Assembly: GCF_010729895.1 (NCBI RefSeq) | Contig: NZ_AP022612.1 | Location: forward strand, 5,022,001-5,086,000 | Direction of reading: 5' to 3' | Source of the DNA: Mycolicibacterium confluentis | Lineage (GTDB): Bacteria > Actinomycetota > Actinomycetes > Mycobacteriales > Mycobacteriaceae | DNA length: 64,000 nucleotides | Shown: positions 7,751 to 15,649 of the stretch, piece after piece | How the letters are laid out: each line of letters starts with the position of its first letter | Numbering within the stretch: the first letter of the stretch is position 1 | Position numbers and translations under genes: made by a program | The notes under the pieces: model-generated | The model's input: only the letters and a program-made list of their open reading frames with translations | Told to the model about the DNA's origin: nothing | Database searches by the model: none

Positions 7751-7834
7751 TCGAGACGTTCACCGATCACATCGGCATGCCCGCAATCGCGGGCATGACT
7801 CGACGATCATGTCGGGGTGGATCCAGCGCAGGCT
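7751..7834 (-). pseudogene. Remnant of the 3' end of a DinB/DUF664 gene
   Basis: About 84 bp that match the tail of the intact DinB gene at 9345-9884 (segment SLRWIYTHMIAEYARHCGHADLIRERID) base for base over long stretches. It carries point changes and a one-base insertion within the AEYAR codons, so it cannot encode the ending. The stretch also supplies the last eight codons and stop of the P450 gene in a different frame. It is probably the relic of a duplication or of gene loss; the rest of the gene copy is absent. Confidence 0.8.
7777..7796. terminator. Hairpin downstream of the P450 gene
   Basis: ATGCCCGC and GCGGGCAT, a perfect 8-bp stem with a 4-base loop (AATC), 11 bases past the P450 stop on its strand. 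There is no U-run, which is usual for mycobacterial terminators. The hairpin sits inside the DinB remnant, and the intact DinB gene has the same stem at 9389-9408. Confidence 0.5.
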
Positions 7835-9036
7835 CCGGGGGTGAATGCGATGGGCAGCACCGACGGGCCGGTGTTGCCGCTGTCGGGCAGCCACCGATCG
7901 CCGGGGAGGCGTCGCGGTGAGGTGAGTCGCTGGGCGAGCAGGTGAAGGGCTTCACTCATGTCGCTGCGTGCCACGAAGTGGCCGAGACAGTGGTGCATCC
8001 CGCCGCCGAACCCGAGCTGGGGACGCCGTTCGGCGGTGATGTCGAAGGAAACCTCGGCGCCGTCGGTGTCATCGGTTCCCGCCAGTCCGTTCAGCAGGTG
8101 GACTGTCGTGCCCTTGGCGATGTGCACGCCCTGGAACTCGAAGTCCTCCAGCGCCTCACGGGTCACCCAGGTGACCGTGGGAGCGACGCGCATGACCTCT
8201 TCGACCGCCGCACGGCCGAGTTCGGGCCGCTGGGCCAACAGCTTCCACTGGTCCGGGTGGTCGATGAAGGTGGTCAACGCAAGGCTGAGCTGGTTGCGAG
8301 TGGTGTCCATGCCGGCGAAGATCGCGTGGGCCAGCGCGGTGCGCAGTTCGTCGTGGGTGATGGTGGATTCGTCCCGCGCGGCCTGGACCAGTTTGGTGGT
8401 GAAGTCGTCTCCGGGGTTGGCGGTGCGGTCGGCGATCAGATCGTCGGCGTAGCCGTAGAGGCCGGCCAATGCCTTCTCGATCTCGTCGAGGTCGTCCCGG
8501 ATGGTGACGGTCAGTGCCAGGCCGACCGCTGAGGACCAGCTGGCGATCGTCTTCCATTCGGACTCCGGGATGCCCAGCAGGATCGAGATGACCCGCGCCG
8601 CATAGGGTTCGGCGAACTCTGCGACGAAATCGCATTCGCCGCGGTCGATGAACGCGTCGATCAGTTCGTTGGCCAAGGCCTGGAATCGGGGCACCAGACC
8701 GTCGATGAGTCGCGGCGAGAACCCCGGGTTGTGCAGTCGGCGCAGCCGCGCGTGGTCGGGACCTTCGTAATTGATCACCGCGGTGCGCCAGAACTGGTGG
8801 AACAGGCCGTCGGTGACCCCGTTCTTCTCGGGCCAGGCGTAGCTGCCCTGCCGCAGTTTGCGGTTCTTCAGCAGCTTCGACATCTCCTCATAGCGCAGCA
8901 CGGCCAACCCGTAGGGCGTGCGGGCATACCAACTCTGCGCTCGCGCAGCGCGGGCCTCCGCGGAGTCCATGGAGAAATTGGGGTCCGACAGGTCGAGAAA
9001 TGGCACGTCGTTGGCGGTGGCGGTGTCCAGGCTCAT
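7807..9036 (-). CDS. Cytochrome P450
   Basis: 409 residues, a soluble class I bacterial P450. Motifs: I-helix AGMDTT (241-246), ExxR at 280-283, and haem loop FGGGMHHCLG with ligand Cys350. The frame extends to 9162, but the ATG at 9036 is used because AAGGAG lies upstream and the longer leader is low-complexity. The family-like ending IAFTPG is followed by eight extra residues that are translated from the DinB remnant in another frame, so the C-terminus has been altered. No ferredoxin gene is adjacent. Substrate unknown. Confidence 0.92.
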   Translation of the reverse strand: MSLDTATANDVPFLDLSDPNFSMDSAEARAARAQSWYARTPYGLAVLRYEEMSKLLKNRKLRQGSYAWPEKNGVTDGLFHQFWRTAVINYEGPDHARLRRLHNPGFSPRLIDGLVPRFQALANELIDAFIDRGECDFVAEFAEPYAARVISILLGIPESEWKTIASWSSAVGLALTVTIRDDLDEIEKALAGLYGYADDLIADRTANPGDDFTTKLVQAARDESTITHDELRTALAHAIFAGMDTTRNQLSLALTTFIDHPDQWKLLAQRPELGRAAVEEVMRVAPTVTWVTREALEDFEFQGVHIAKGTTVHLLNGLAGTDDTDGAEVSFDITAERRPQLGFGGGMHHCLGHFVARSDMSEALHLLAQRLTSPRRLPGDRWLPDSGNTGPSVLPIAFTPGACAGSTPT

Positions 9037-9344
9037 GCTCTGACTCCTTCGCTTGGCCGGCGGGGATGCCTGCGGTGGATGCGCTGGCGACGATGACGCG
9101 TGCGAGAGGGCGAGCCGACCCCTCGGATGCCAAAACCCTACACATGGAGTTTTTAACGGCACGTATCGAGCAGAGCCGCTTCACGCGGCGGAAACGTCAC
9201 TGGGACCAGCCGGCCAGTTTCGGCTTATTCCCTTGGGGCTGTTGTCATGCCGGTGAATCATCGGCGATCACCGGCCTGAACTTCCGATTGCACCGGTGAG
9301 CGCTCACCACGGTTCTTCAGTCACCACACACACCCAACCTGCCG
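9037..9344. other. 308-bp gap between DinB and P450 genes
   Basis: No gene is supported. It holds an 8-bp-stem hairpin (GCCGGTGA / TCACCGGC, 9249-9275), likely the end signal of the DinB transcript, and a perfect 14-bp palindrome GGTGAGCGCTCACC at 9295-9308. The P450 promoter should lie in the lower-coordinate half, but no clear -35/-10 pair is seen. Confidence 0.5.
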
Positions 9345-9884
9345 TCAGACGCCGGCGGCCCCGTCGATGCGTTCACGGATCAGGTCGGCATGCCCGCAGT
9401 GGCGGGCATACTCGGCGATCATGTGGGTGTAGATCCAGCGCAGGCTGACCTCGCCACCGACGAACGGGCTGGTGTCGTCGAGCGAACGCGACGCGCAGTT
9501 GGTGCGAGCATGTCCGATCTCGTCCTGCCAGATCTGCGCGGCGACTCGGTATGACGACTGCGGCGTCACGTCGAAACCGCCTTCGTGGCCCTCGGGATGA
9601 TCTCGTGGTCCGAAAATCGGTGGCGCATCCTCGCCGGTGAGCACCCGGCGAAACCAATTCCGCTCCACCTCCGCGGCGTGCTGCACCAAGCCCAGCAGGG
9701 TCAGCGCCGACGGCGGCACCGACGCAGCGCGCAACTGCTCGTCATCGAGGCCCTCGCATTTGGACGCCAACGTCACCCGATAGAAGTCGAGCCAATTCTC
9801 CAGCGTCGTGCGTTCATCAGCGTTCAGCGGCGGCATCGGCCGCTCCAGCGACGTCACGCCCACCGATGATGCCACCCCATTCAC
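9345..9884 (-). CDS. DinB / DUF664 family protein
   Basis: 179 residues. A four-helix-bundle DinB-like protein: ERTTLENWLDFYRVTLASKCEGL at the N-terminus, a His in LVQHAAEVERNWF, and the C-terminal WIYTHMIAEYARHCGHADLIRERIDG. The histidines in these helices typically form a metal site used by mycothiol- or bacillithiol-dependent transferases of the family. The GTG start at 9884 overlaps the stop of the glycosidase gene by 4 bp, so the two are cotranscribed. A decayed copy of its 3' end lies at 7751-7834. Confidence 0.85.
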   Translation of the reverse strand: MNGVASSVGVTSLERPMPPLNADERTTLENWLDFYRVTLASKCEGLDDEQLRAASVPPSALTLLGLVQHAAEVERNWFRRVLTGEDAPPIFGPRDHPEGHEGGFDVTPQSSYRVAAQIWQDEIGHARTNCASRSLDDTSPFVGGEVSLRWIYTHMIAEYARHCGHADLIRERIDGAAGV

Positions 9885-11047
9885 CCCGTGTGGGTCTGCG
9901 TCAGCTTCTGAATCAGCTCGATCTCGCGCGGCCGGTAGGCGGTGCCGTCAGGATTCAAGAGGTCGTGGAACCACGTCTTCGGCGGCTTCGGGTACGGCCG
10001 CCGCCACGAGTCCCACGGCAGATTGGTCTGGGTCTTGCCCGCCACGAGTCCCCACGCGTACGCACCGACACCGCGCCGCTTGGCGATCGGAAGGATGCCC
10101 TCGACGGTGCTGCCGAGGCTTCGGGCCAGGAACTCCGTGCACAGGATCGGCCGCCCCAGCGGTGTGAGTTCGGCGATGCGCTTCTCGAAGCCCACCGGCC
10201 CGGCATAGCTGTGAAACGAGATCACGTCGGATTCAGCGAGCTGAATGGCGGAGGCCGCCGTGCGGCGGGCCGGATCCGACCAGTTGCCCTCCCAGACTCC
10301 GCTGGTCAGCGGCTGGGACGGGGCGACGTCCCGCGCCCAGCGGAACACCTGGGGAAGCAGGTCGGCGACCAGCTTCTCCTTGTCCGGCCGTTCATACCGC
10401 TTGTACTGCGGTGCGGGGTTGTCGGGCTCGTTCCACAGGTCCCACGCCAGCACCCGATCATCGTCACGGAACTGGGCCAGCACCCCCATGACGTAGTCAC
10501 ACAGCAGGAGGCGCTGCCGGCGGTCGCCTAGTCGTTCGGCACCCGGACTCTGCACCCAACCCGAGTTGTGCACGCCGGGCCGGGGTGCCCGCTGCCTGCC
10601 CAGTTTCGGCGCGGGATCCCAGCACGAGTCGAACAGCACGAACATCGGCTTGATCCGGTGCCGCGCCGCGATCGTCACGAACTGCGCCAGTCGGCGCTGA
10701 AAACCGGCGCGATCCTGCGCCCACAGCTGGTCGTGCAGGAAGACCCGCACGGTGTTGAGTCCCGCCAGCCGCGCCCATCGAAGTTCTCGGTCGATGCGCA
10801 GCGCGTCGTAGGTGGCCGGCTGGAACATCTCCAGCTGGTTGACCGCAGTGGACGTGATGAAGTTTGTGCCGACCAGCCAGCCCTGCCCGTCGTACCAGCG
10901 ACGTGCCCGTTCCGGGGACCAGCGTCCTGGCGCGGCGGAGGCCACGCCAAGCCGAGACAGCACCACTGCGGGCGCCAACAGCAGGGGCAGTTTCAGAAAG
11001 TTTCGGCGGTGCAGCGGGGAGGTGAGTCGTGGGGGCTCGGGGAGCAA
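9881..11047 (-). CDS. Exported glycoside hydrolase (GH5/cellulase-like, possible beta-mannanase)
   Basis: 388 residues. A Tat-like export signal (RRNFLK at 14-19, hydrophobic stretch, ASA at 36-38) precedes a TIM-barrel hydrolase of clan GH-A. The acid/base Glu207 is in WDLWNEP and the nucleophile Glu305 in ILCTEFLAR, so both catalytic residues are present. Such enzymes cleave beta-1,4-mannan, xylan or glucan outside the cytoplasm. The start is TTG at 11047 with AAAGGA upstream; no ATG precedes the signal peptide. First gene of an operon with DinB. Confidence 0.82.
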   Translation of the reverse strand: MLPEPPRLTSPLHRRNFLKLPLLLAPAVVLSRLGVASAAPGRWSPERARRWYDGQGWLVGTNFITSTAVNQLEMFQPATYDALRIDRELRWARLAGLNTVRVFLHDQLWAQDRAGFQRRLAQFVTIAARHRIKPMFVLFDSCWDPAPKLGRQRAPRPGVHNSGWVQSPGAERLGDRRQRLLLCDYVMGVLAQFRDDDRVLAWDLWNEPDNPAPQYKRYERPDKEKLVADLLPQVFRWARDVAPSQPLTSGVWEGNWSDPARRTAASAIQLAESDVISFHSYAGPVGFEKRIAELTPLGRPILCTEFLARSLGSTVEGILPIAKRRGVGAYAWGLVAGKTQTNLPWDSWRRPYPKPPKTWFHDLLNPDGTAYRPREIELIQKLTQTHTG

Positions 11048-11397
11048 ACTGCAGTCCTTTGGGGCGTCGTCGTCACACGTTTCGCGCAGCAGAACTCAAA
11101 GGGTTCATCACCTCAGAGCGGGCGCCGGAACGCCTCAAGCGCGAGATCGAGTCGCGCGCACCTGAACTGGTCGGCGCCACAACGTCATTGAGCGGCGCAC
11201 CGGTTCCGCCGGCAGCCGCGAGTCTACTGGGCCAGACACCCACCTGGCACATCCACAGGTCAGCGCGGGTCCCCACACCGGCGCGCGCGAAACCCACTTG
11301 ACGTCAAGGCATATAAGCAGCAGGTTTATGGGTATCTGCCTGTTGTGGCGCTGATCACTGCGTGTGGCCGCCACCCAGGCAGGACAGGAGAAGCGCG
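11048..11397. other. 350-bp divergent intergenic region upstream of phoU
   Basis: No gene is supported. It contains a perfect palindrome CTTGACGTCAAG at 11295-11306, overlapping a -35-like TTGACG, and an AT-richer stretch (ATATAAG, TTTATGGGTAT) at 11309-11333 that probably holds the phoU promoter. Nothing else is recognised. Confidence 0.45.
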
Positions 11398-12075
11398 GTG
11401 CGCTCTGAATTTCATCGACAGTTGGACGCACTCAACACGGACCTGGCACTGATGTGCCACACGGCGGGTGCGGCAATGCATTCCGCCACCGAGGGGCTGG
11501 TGGCGGTGGACGTGGACGCCGCAGAACAGGCGCTGTCCACCCTCGACGAACTGTCCCAGATGCGGCGCACCGTCGAACACAATGCGCTTGCACTGCTCGC
11601 CCTGCAGGCCCCCGTGGCCAGCGACCTTCGCGCGGTCGTGGCGGCCGTACACATCGCGTCGGACGCCGACCGGATGGGCGGACTCGCAGCCCACGTCGCC
11701 CGCACGGTGCGACGACTCCACCCCACCCCCGTCCTCCCTCATGAGGTGGTCGGACAGTTGGCCGAGATGGGCAACCTGGCGACCGACCTCGCTGAGGACG
11801 CCGCCGCGGTCATCAAGGACGGAGATCCTGTTCGAGCCAGCCGCATCCGCGACGACGACGAAGCGATGGACAACATGAACCGCGGCCTGTTCGCGATCGT
11901 GATGTCCCCGCACTGGCATCACGGGGTGGCGGCCGCCGTCGATCTGGTCCTGCTCGGCCGGTTCTATGAGCGGTTCGCCGATCATGCGGTGGCGATCGCT
12001 GCCCGGGTCCTTTTCCGCAGCACCGGTCGCGGCATCGTCAACCACGCGCCGCAGGCCCGTGGCCAGGCATCCTGA
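11398..12075 (+). CDS. phoU: PhoU-like phosphate regulatory protein
   Basis: 225 residues with the two three-helix-bundle repeats of PhoU and the metal-site-like acidic motifs (around DADRMGGL and EDAAAVIKDGD). PhoU damps phosphate-sensing kinase signalling at the Pst transporter. The GTG at 11398 is chosen because AGGAG lies 7-11 bases upstream and the N-terminus (MRSEFHRQLDALN) resembles mycobacterial PhoY proteins. No pst genes are nearby, so it acts as an orphan copy. It converges on the phospholipase D gene. Confidence 0.9.
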   Translation: MRSEFHRQLDALNTDLALMCHTAGAAMHSATEGLVAVDVDAAEQALSTLDELSQMRRTVEHNALALLALQAPVASDLRAVVAAVHIASDADRMGGLAAHVARTVRRLHPTPVLPHEVVGQLAEMGNLATDLAEDAAAVIKDGDPVRASRIRDDDEAMDNMNRGLFAIVMSPHWHHGVAAAVDLVLLGRFYERFADHAVAIAARVLFRSTGRGIVNHAPQARGQAS

Positions 12076-12092
12076 CCCGTCAGCGGGTCAGG
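12071..12092. terminator. Bidirectional terminator hairpin between phoU and phospholipase D
   Basis: CCTGACCCG and CGGGTCAGG form a perfect 9-bp stem with loop TCAG. It overlaps both stop codons (phoU at 12075, phospholipase D at 12080), so it can end transcription from both sides. Confidence 0.75.
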
Positions 12093-13537
12093 CCGGTGAT
12101 GAGGCGGCGCAACGCCGACGTCAGCGACCGCGGTACCCGATCGGGGTCCATCAGTTCGTTCTCGGCTAGCGGACTGGCCTCGCCGGCCACGATGTCCTCG
12201 GTGAACGGTCGCAGCGTCCGGCCCTCGCCGCGGAGGTCCTCGATAGCCCGCAGGAACGACGCACCTTCCCGCACCCGCTGCTCGAACTCGTCGACTGTGA
12301 CGCCGAGGTGCTCGCAGACGAGTCCGCGCCGCACCGACCTGACGACGGTGCGGACGTCCTCGCCGGCCGAGCTGTCGTGCGCGGCCTCGATGGCCACATC
12401 GCACTCGCTGTCGAACCCCATGGAGCGGTTGTTGAGGTTGGAGGACCCGACCCTCAGCAGCACGTCGTCGATCACCAGGACCTTGGAGTGCACGTAAATC
12501 GGCGTTCCCCCGTCGGTCACGGGCCAATACACCCCCAACCGACTGTGGGCGTCGGCCTCCCACAACCGGTGCAGCAGACGTTGGCGCGCGCTGTCCATCG
12601 ACGCCTGTTCGAGACGGCTCTCCGATCTGCGCGGGATCACGATCACGACCTCAGGCCCGTGTGGTTCGGCCAGTCGCGCGGCGAGGGCGTCGACGACGGT
12701 GCGCGACGCGAGGTACTGGTTCTCCAGGTAGATGACCTGCCGGGCCGCGGCAATCGCGGCGAGATTCAGGGCCTCGATCTCGCGGATCTCGCGCTGTGGC
12801 TCGAGCCGTGGCATGGTGCGCGCCATCCCGACCTCGACGGCCCGCAGGTCGGGGTCCAGCCCGCGGGGCCACGTGGAGTGCGCGACCTCGAGCGGGGCGA
12901 GGGCCTGGCCTGTGGCGGTGCGCCAGCGGTCCCGCGCGATCTCTGCCAACGCCCTCGCCGCGGCGCCATCGACGGCGACGGCGACTTCGTGGCGCGGACC
13001 GTAGCCGCGCCCCAGCGTCCGACGGTCACGGCCGGCATCGGCGTGGGCCGTGGTGTCCCAGCGATCCAGGGTCATATCGATCCCACCGCAGAACGCCACG
13101 GCGTCGTCGACGACGACGATCTTCTGGTGGTGCACGGCGCCGGTGGGGTGCGCGCCGTCGACCGCGAGGTGCATTCGGCTGCTGCTGAGGCGGTTCACCA
13201 GACCAACTGGGGTCAGGCCGTACCAGAGATCGCCGAAGGCCGGCAGCAGGCGCAGGTTCGACTTCAGGACGTGGACATCGAGTGCTGCCCGCTTCCAGAG
13301 CAGCCAGTACAGGAGCGCCCCAAGTTGGTTCGGACCCGCCAGCGTGCGATCCCCGCGTTCGAGTGTGGTGCGGGAGTCGAAATCCCAGCCGATCAGGATG
13401 ATGCGCCGACGTGCCCGCAGCAGGGCGGCCTTGACGTGCCGAAAGTAGTCGGCGCCGTCGACGATGTGGGCGAACCGCTCAGCGCGCTCGACCCGCCAGC
13501 AGGTGTGGCCCGGGACCAGCACGCGGTCGTCGGGCAT
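12080..13537 (-). CDS. Phospholipase D family protein (two HKD motifs)
   Basis: 485 residues. Two HxKxxxxD motifs are intact, at about 137-144 (HQKIVVVD) and 350-357 (HSKVLVID), each followed by GG/GS and Asn residues as in true phosphodiesterases. The family includes phospholipase D and cardiolipin synthase. There is no transmembrane helix at the N-terminus, unlike cardiolipin synthases, so hydrolysis or transphosphatidylation by a soluble or peripheral enzyme is favoured. ATG start at 13537. Neighbouring genes give no pathway clue. Confidence 0.88.
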   Translation of the reverse strand: MPDDRVLVPGHTCWRVERAERFAHIVDGADYFRHVKAALLRARRRIILIGWDFDSRTTLERGDRTLAGPNQLGALLYWLLWKRAALDVHVLKSNLRLLPAFGDLWYGLTPVGLVNRLSSSRMHLAVDGAHPTGAVHHQKIVVVDDAVAFCGGIDMTLDRWDTTAHADAGRDRRTLGRGYGPRHEVAVAVDGAAARALAEIARDRWRTATGQALAPLEVAHSTWPRGLDPDLRAVEVGMARTMPRLEPQREIREIEALNLAAIAAARQVIYLENQYLASRTVVDALAARLAEPHGPEVVIVIPRRSESRLEQASMDSARQRLLHRLWEADAHSRLGVYWPVTDGGTPIYVHSKVLVIDDVLLRVGSSNLNNRSMGFDSECDVAIEAAHDSSAGEDVRTVVRSVRRGLVCEHLGVTVDEFEQRVREGASFLRAIEDLRGEGRTLRPFTEDIVAGEASPLAENELMDPDRVPRSLTSALRRLITGLTR

Positions 13538-13715
13538 GGGCTAAAAGCGGGCTGCACGGGCCATTGCGGACACAGCGGTTGTCTATCACAACGCGCAGGC
13601 CAGCGCCCGGCCAGCGAACACCAGGTGGCCGATAAATATTGATGTGCTATGCATATTCGGTGATCCCTCCGCGGTACGTCCGCCGCCGCGAATCCGCCCT
13701 GGGAAGGGTTCGCGG

Positions 13716-14993
13716 ATGACGGCCGACAAGAAGCACGGGCTGGGTCGAACGCAGCCACGCAACGCGGCGGGGCTGATGTTCGACCCAGTGTTCGGCGTGC
13801 TGTTCTGGGGCAAGGTGTTCTCCGTCGTGGCGGTGTGGACACACAGCATCGTCGCGGCGATCGTGATGTACGACGCGACCCAGTCGGCCCTGATGGTGGG
13901 TCTCGTCGGCGTCATGCAGTTCGGCCCTCAGTTGATCCTGACCCCGACGAGCGGCAAATGGGCTGACACCGGGAACCCGGCTCGCCAGATCCTGCTCGGC
14001 AGACTCCTGTGCGTCGCCGGGTCGGGTTCCACCGCGACATGGTTCTTCGTGTCCCCCGCGATGCAGGGCATGACTGCTGCCATTCCCGTGCTGCTGGGTT
14101 CACTGCTGGTGGGACTCGGCTTCGTCGTCGGCGGACCGGCCATGCAGTCGATCGTGCCGAACCTCATTCGCCCCGGTGAACTGTCCACCGCAATGGCACT
14201 GAACAGCATGCCGATGACCATCGGACGCATCATCGGTCCCGCGGCAGGGGCCTACCTCGCGGCGCACCTCGGGCCTGCGGTGGCCTTCGCGGTCAGCACG
14301 GGCCTGCATCTGCTGTTCGCCCTCCTGCTGATCGCGGTGCAATTCCCGGCCCCGCGTCCGCTGCGCGAGGGCGCGGACTACCGGGTGCGGGTCGCGGTCC
14401 GGTACGTCATGCGGGACCGCCCCCTGCTGCTGGCTCTGCTGGCGGTGACGACGGTCGGTGTGGCGTCCGACTCCTCGATCACGCTGACTCCGTCGATCGC
14501 CGACGCACTCGGGGGCGGCCCCAGCCTGGTCGGGACGTTGTCGGCGGTGTTCGGTGTCGGCGCGGCAGTCGGCATGGGCATTCTGGCCCTGCTGCGGGGC
14601 AGGATCGTCTCGGCCCGCGTGTCGTCAATCGGCCTCATCGGCCTCGGCGCGGGGTGCGCAGTGCTCGCGGCCGCGTCAGTGCCTGCGGTCGCCGTCACGG
14701 GATTCGCACTCGCCGGCCTGGGCTTCGGCTGGGCCATGACGGGGCTGAGCACGGTGGTCCAGGAACGCGCGCCCGAGGAGTTGCGTGGCCGGATCATGGC
14801 TCTGTGGCTCGTCGGCTTCCTCGGTTCGCGGCCGATCGCGGCCGTGGTGCTCGGCGGGACGGCGGATGCCGTCGGCGTCTACGCGGCCTTCGCCGTCGCG
14901 GCCGCGCTGTGCATTGCCGTCGCGCTGTGGTGCCGGCCCGCGACCCTGACCGGCCCGCTGCCGTCTCCTCAGGGCGTTCCGGGCGCCTCGTAG
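13716..14993 (+). CDS. MFS transporter (EntS/multidrug exporter-like)
   Basis: 425 residues with about twelve transmembrane segments and features of the drug/siderophore exporter branch of the MFS (early FWGKVFSVVAVWTHSIVAAIVMYDATQSALMVGLVG, then SGKWADTGNPARQI loop). The frame is open to 13644, but the ATG at 13716 has GAAGGG upstream and gives a normal cytoplasmic N-terminus. Its end overlaps the convergent TetR gene by 25 bp, so the regulator may or may not control it. Confidence 0.85.
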   Translation: MTADKKHGLGRTQPRNAAGLMFDPVFGVLFWGKVFSVVAVWTHSIVAAIVMYDATQSALMVGLVGVMQFGPQLILTPTSGKWADTGNPARQILLGRLLCVAGSGSTATWFFVSPAMQGMTAAIPVLLGSLLVGLGFVVGGPAMQSIVPNLIRPGELSTAMALNSMPMTIGRIIGPAAGAYLAAHLGPAVAFAVSTGLHLLFALLLIAVQFPAPRPLREGADYRVRVAVRYVMRDRPLLLALLAVTTVGVASDSSITLTPSIADALGGGPSLVGTLSAVFGVGAAVGMGILALLRGRIVSARVSSIGLIGLGAGCAVLAAASVPAVAVTGFALAGLGFGWAMTGLSTVVQERAPEELRGRIMALWLVGFLGSRPIAAVVLGGTADAVGVYAAFAVAAALCIAVALWCRPATLTGPLPSPQGVPGAS

Positions 14994-15556
14994 CCGCGGG
15001 TCATCCAGTACACCGTGCGGTCGAGCGCGGGCAGGATGTCCGTGACGGCGATCTCGCCGGCCACGAATCGTCCCAGCAGGCCGTAGACCACGCTGGTGAC
15101 GACGTCGTTGAGGTCGGCGGCGAACGCCACGTCGACCCCGTCGAGGATCTCCCGACCCGTGGGTGCCACGAAGTCCAAGCCGAAGCGGAACAGCTGCTGA
15201 CCGTTCGGCGACGACCTGGCACGGAAGTACGCGGTCAGCATCCCGGGGTGACGTTCCCAGGGTTCGAAGATCGTGCGGAAGAGTTCCATCAGGCCCTCGT
15301 AGAGCGAGGCGCCCGGTTGTTTCGGCAGCGGGGTGATATTCGAGTAGCGATGCCGCTGCGTCCAGGCCTGCAGCGCCGCGAGGATCAGTTCGTCGCGGGT
15401 CGCGTACCGCTTGTAGATGGTCGCCAGCGAACTGCGGGCCCGCCGCGCGACCTCGCGCAGTTGCACGGCGTCGTAACCCTCGGTCTCCAGCATCTCCATG
15501 ACGACGGCCAGAATCCGGTCCTCGCTCCGGTTGCCGTCGCCGGCGTCGGCCACCAC
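14969..15556 (-). CDS. TetR family transcriptional regulator
   Basis: 195 residues. HTH: VARRARSSLATIYKRYATRDELI; the helical C-terminal domain resembles the KstR-type group. GTG start at 15556. It is divergent from the mycofactocin-type SDR operon, and two near-identical inverted repeats lie between them, so it most likely represses both itself and the SDR/decarboxylase genes, with a lipid or CoA ester as inducer (inference). Confidence 0.88.
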   Translation of the reverse strand: MVADAGDGNRSEDRILAVVMEMLETEGYDAVQLREVARRARSSLATIYKRYATRDELILAALQAWTQRHRYSNITPLPKQPGASLYEGLMELFRTIFEPWERHPGMLTAYFRARSSPNGQQLFRFGLDFVAPTGREILDGVDVAFAADLNDVVTSVVYGLLGRFVAGEIAVTDILPALDRTVYWMTRGYEAPGTP

Positions 15557-15579
15557 TGATCACCCCTTGTCGCCGTCGA

Positions 15580-15616
15580 GTAACTCGGTTACAGTACGCG
15601 CAGTAACACGGTTACT
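15580..15616. promoter_or_regulatory. Two TetR-type operators, GTAACNCGGTTAC
   Basis: Copy 1 at 15580-15592 (GTAAC TCG GTTAC) and copy 2 at 15602-15616 (AGTAAC ACG GTTACT), spaced 23 bp start to start. Both are perfect in their arms. They lie between the divergent TetR (start 15556) and SDR (start 15650) genes. Confidence 0.8.
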
Positions 15617-15649
15617 CCACATTTCGCCCGCGCATCGAAGCGAGGTTTC

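Noticed and set aside
11328..11333. GGGTAT upstream of phoU as a SigF -10
   Set aside because: No GTTT or GTTA at 15-17 bases upstream.
12308..13642. 444-residue plus-strand frame opposite phospholipase D
   Set aside because: The minus-strand frame has two intact HKD motifs; the plus frame shows no family features.
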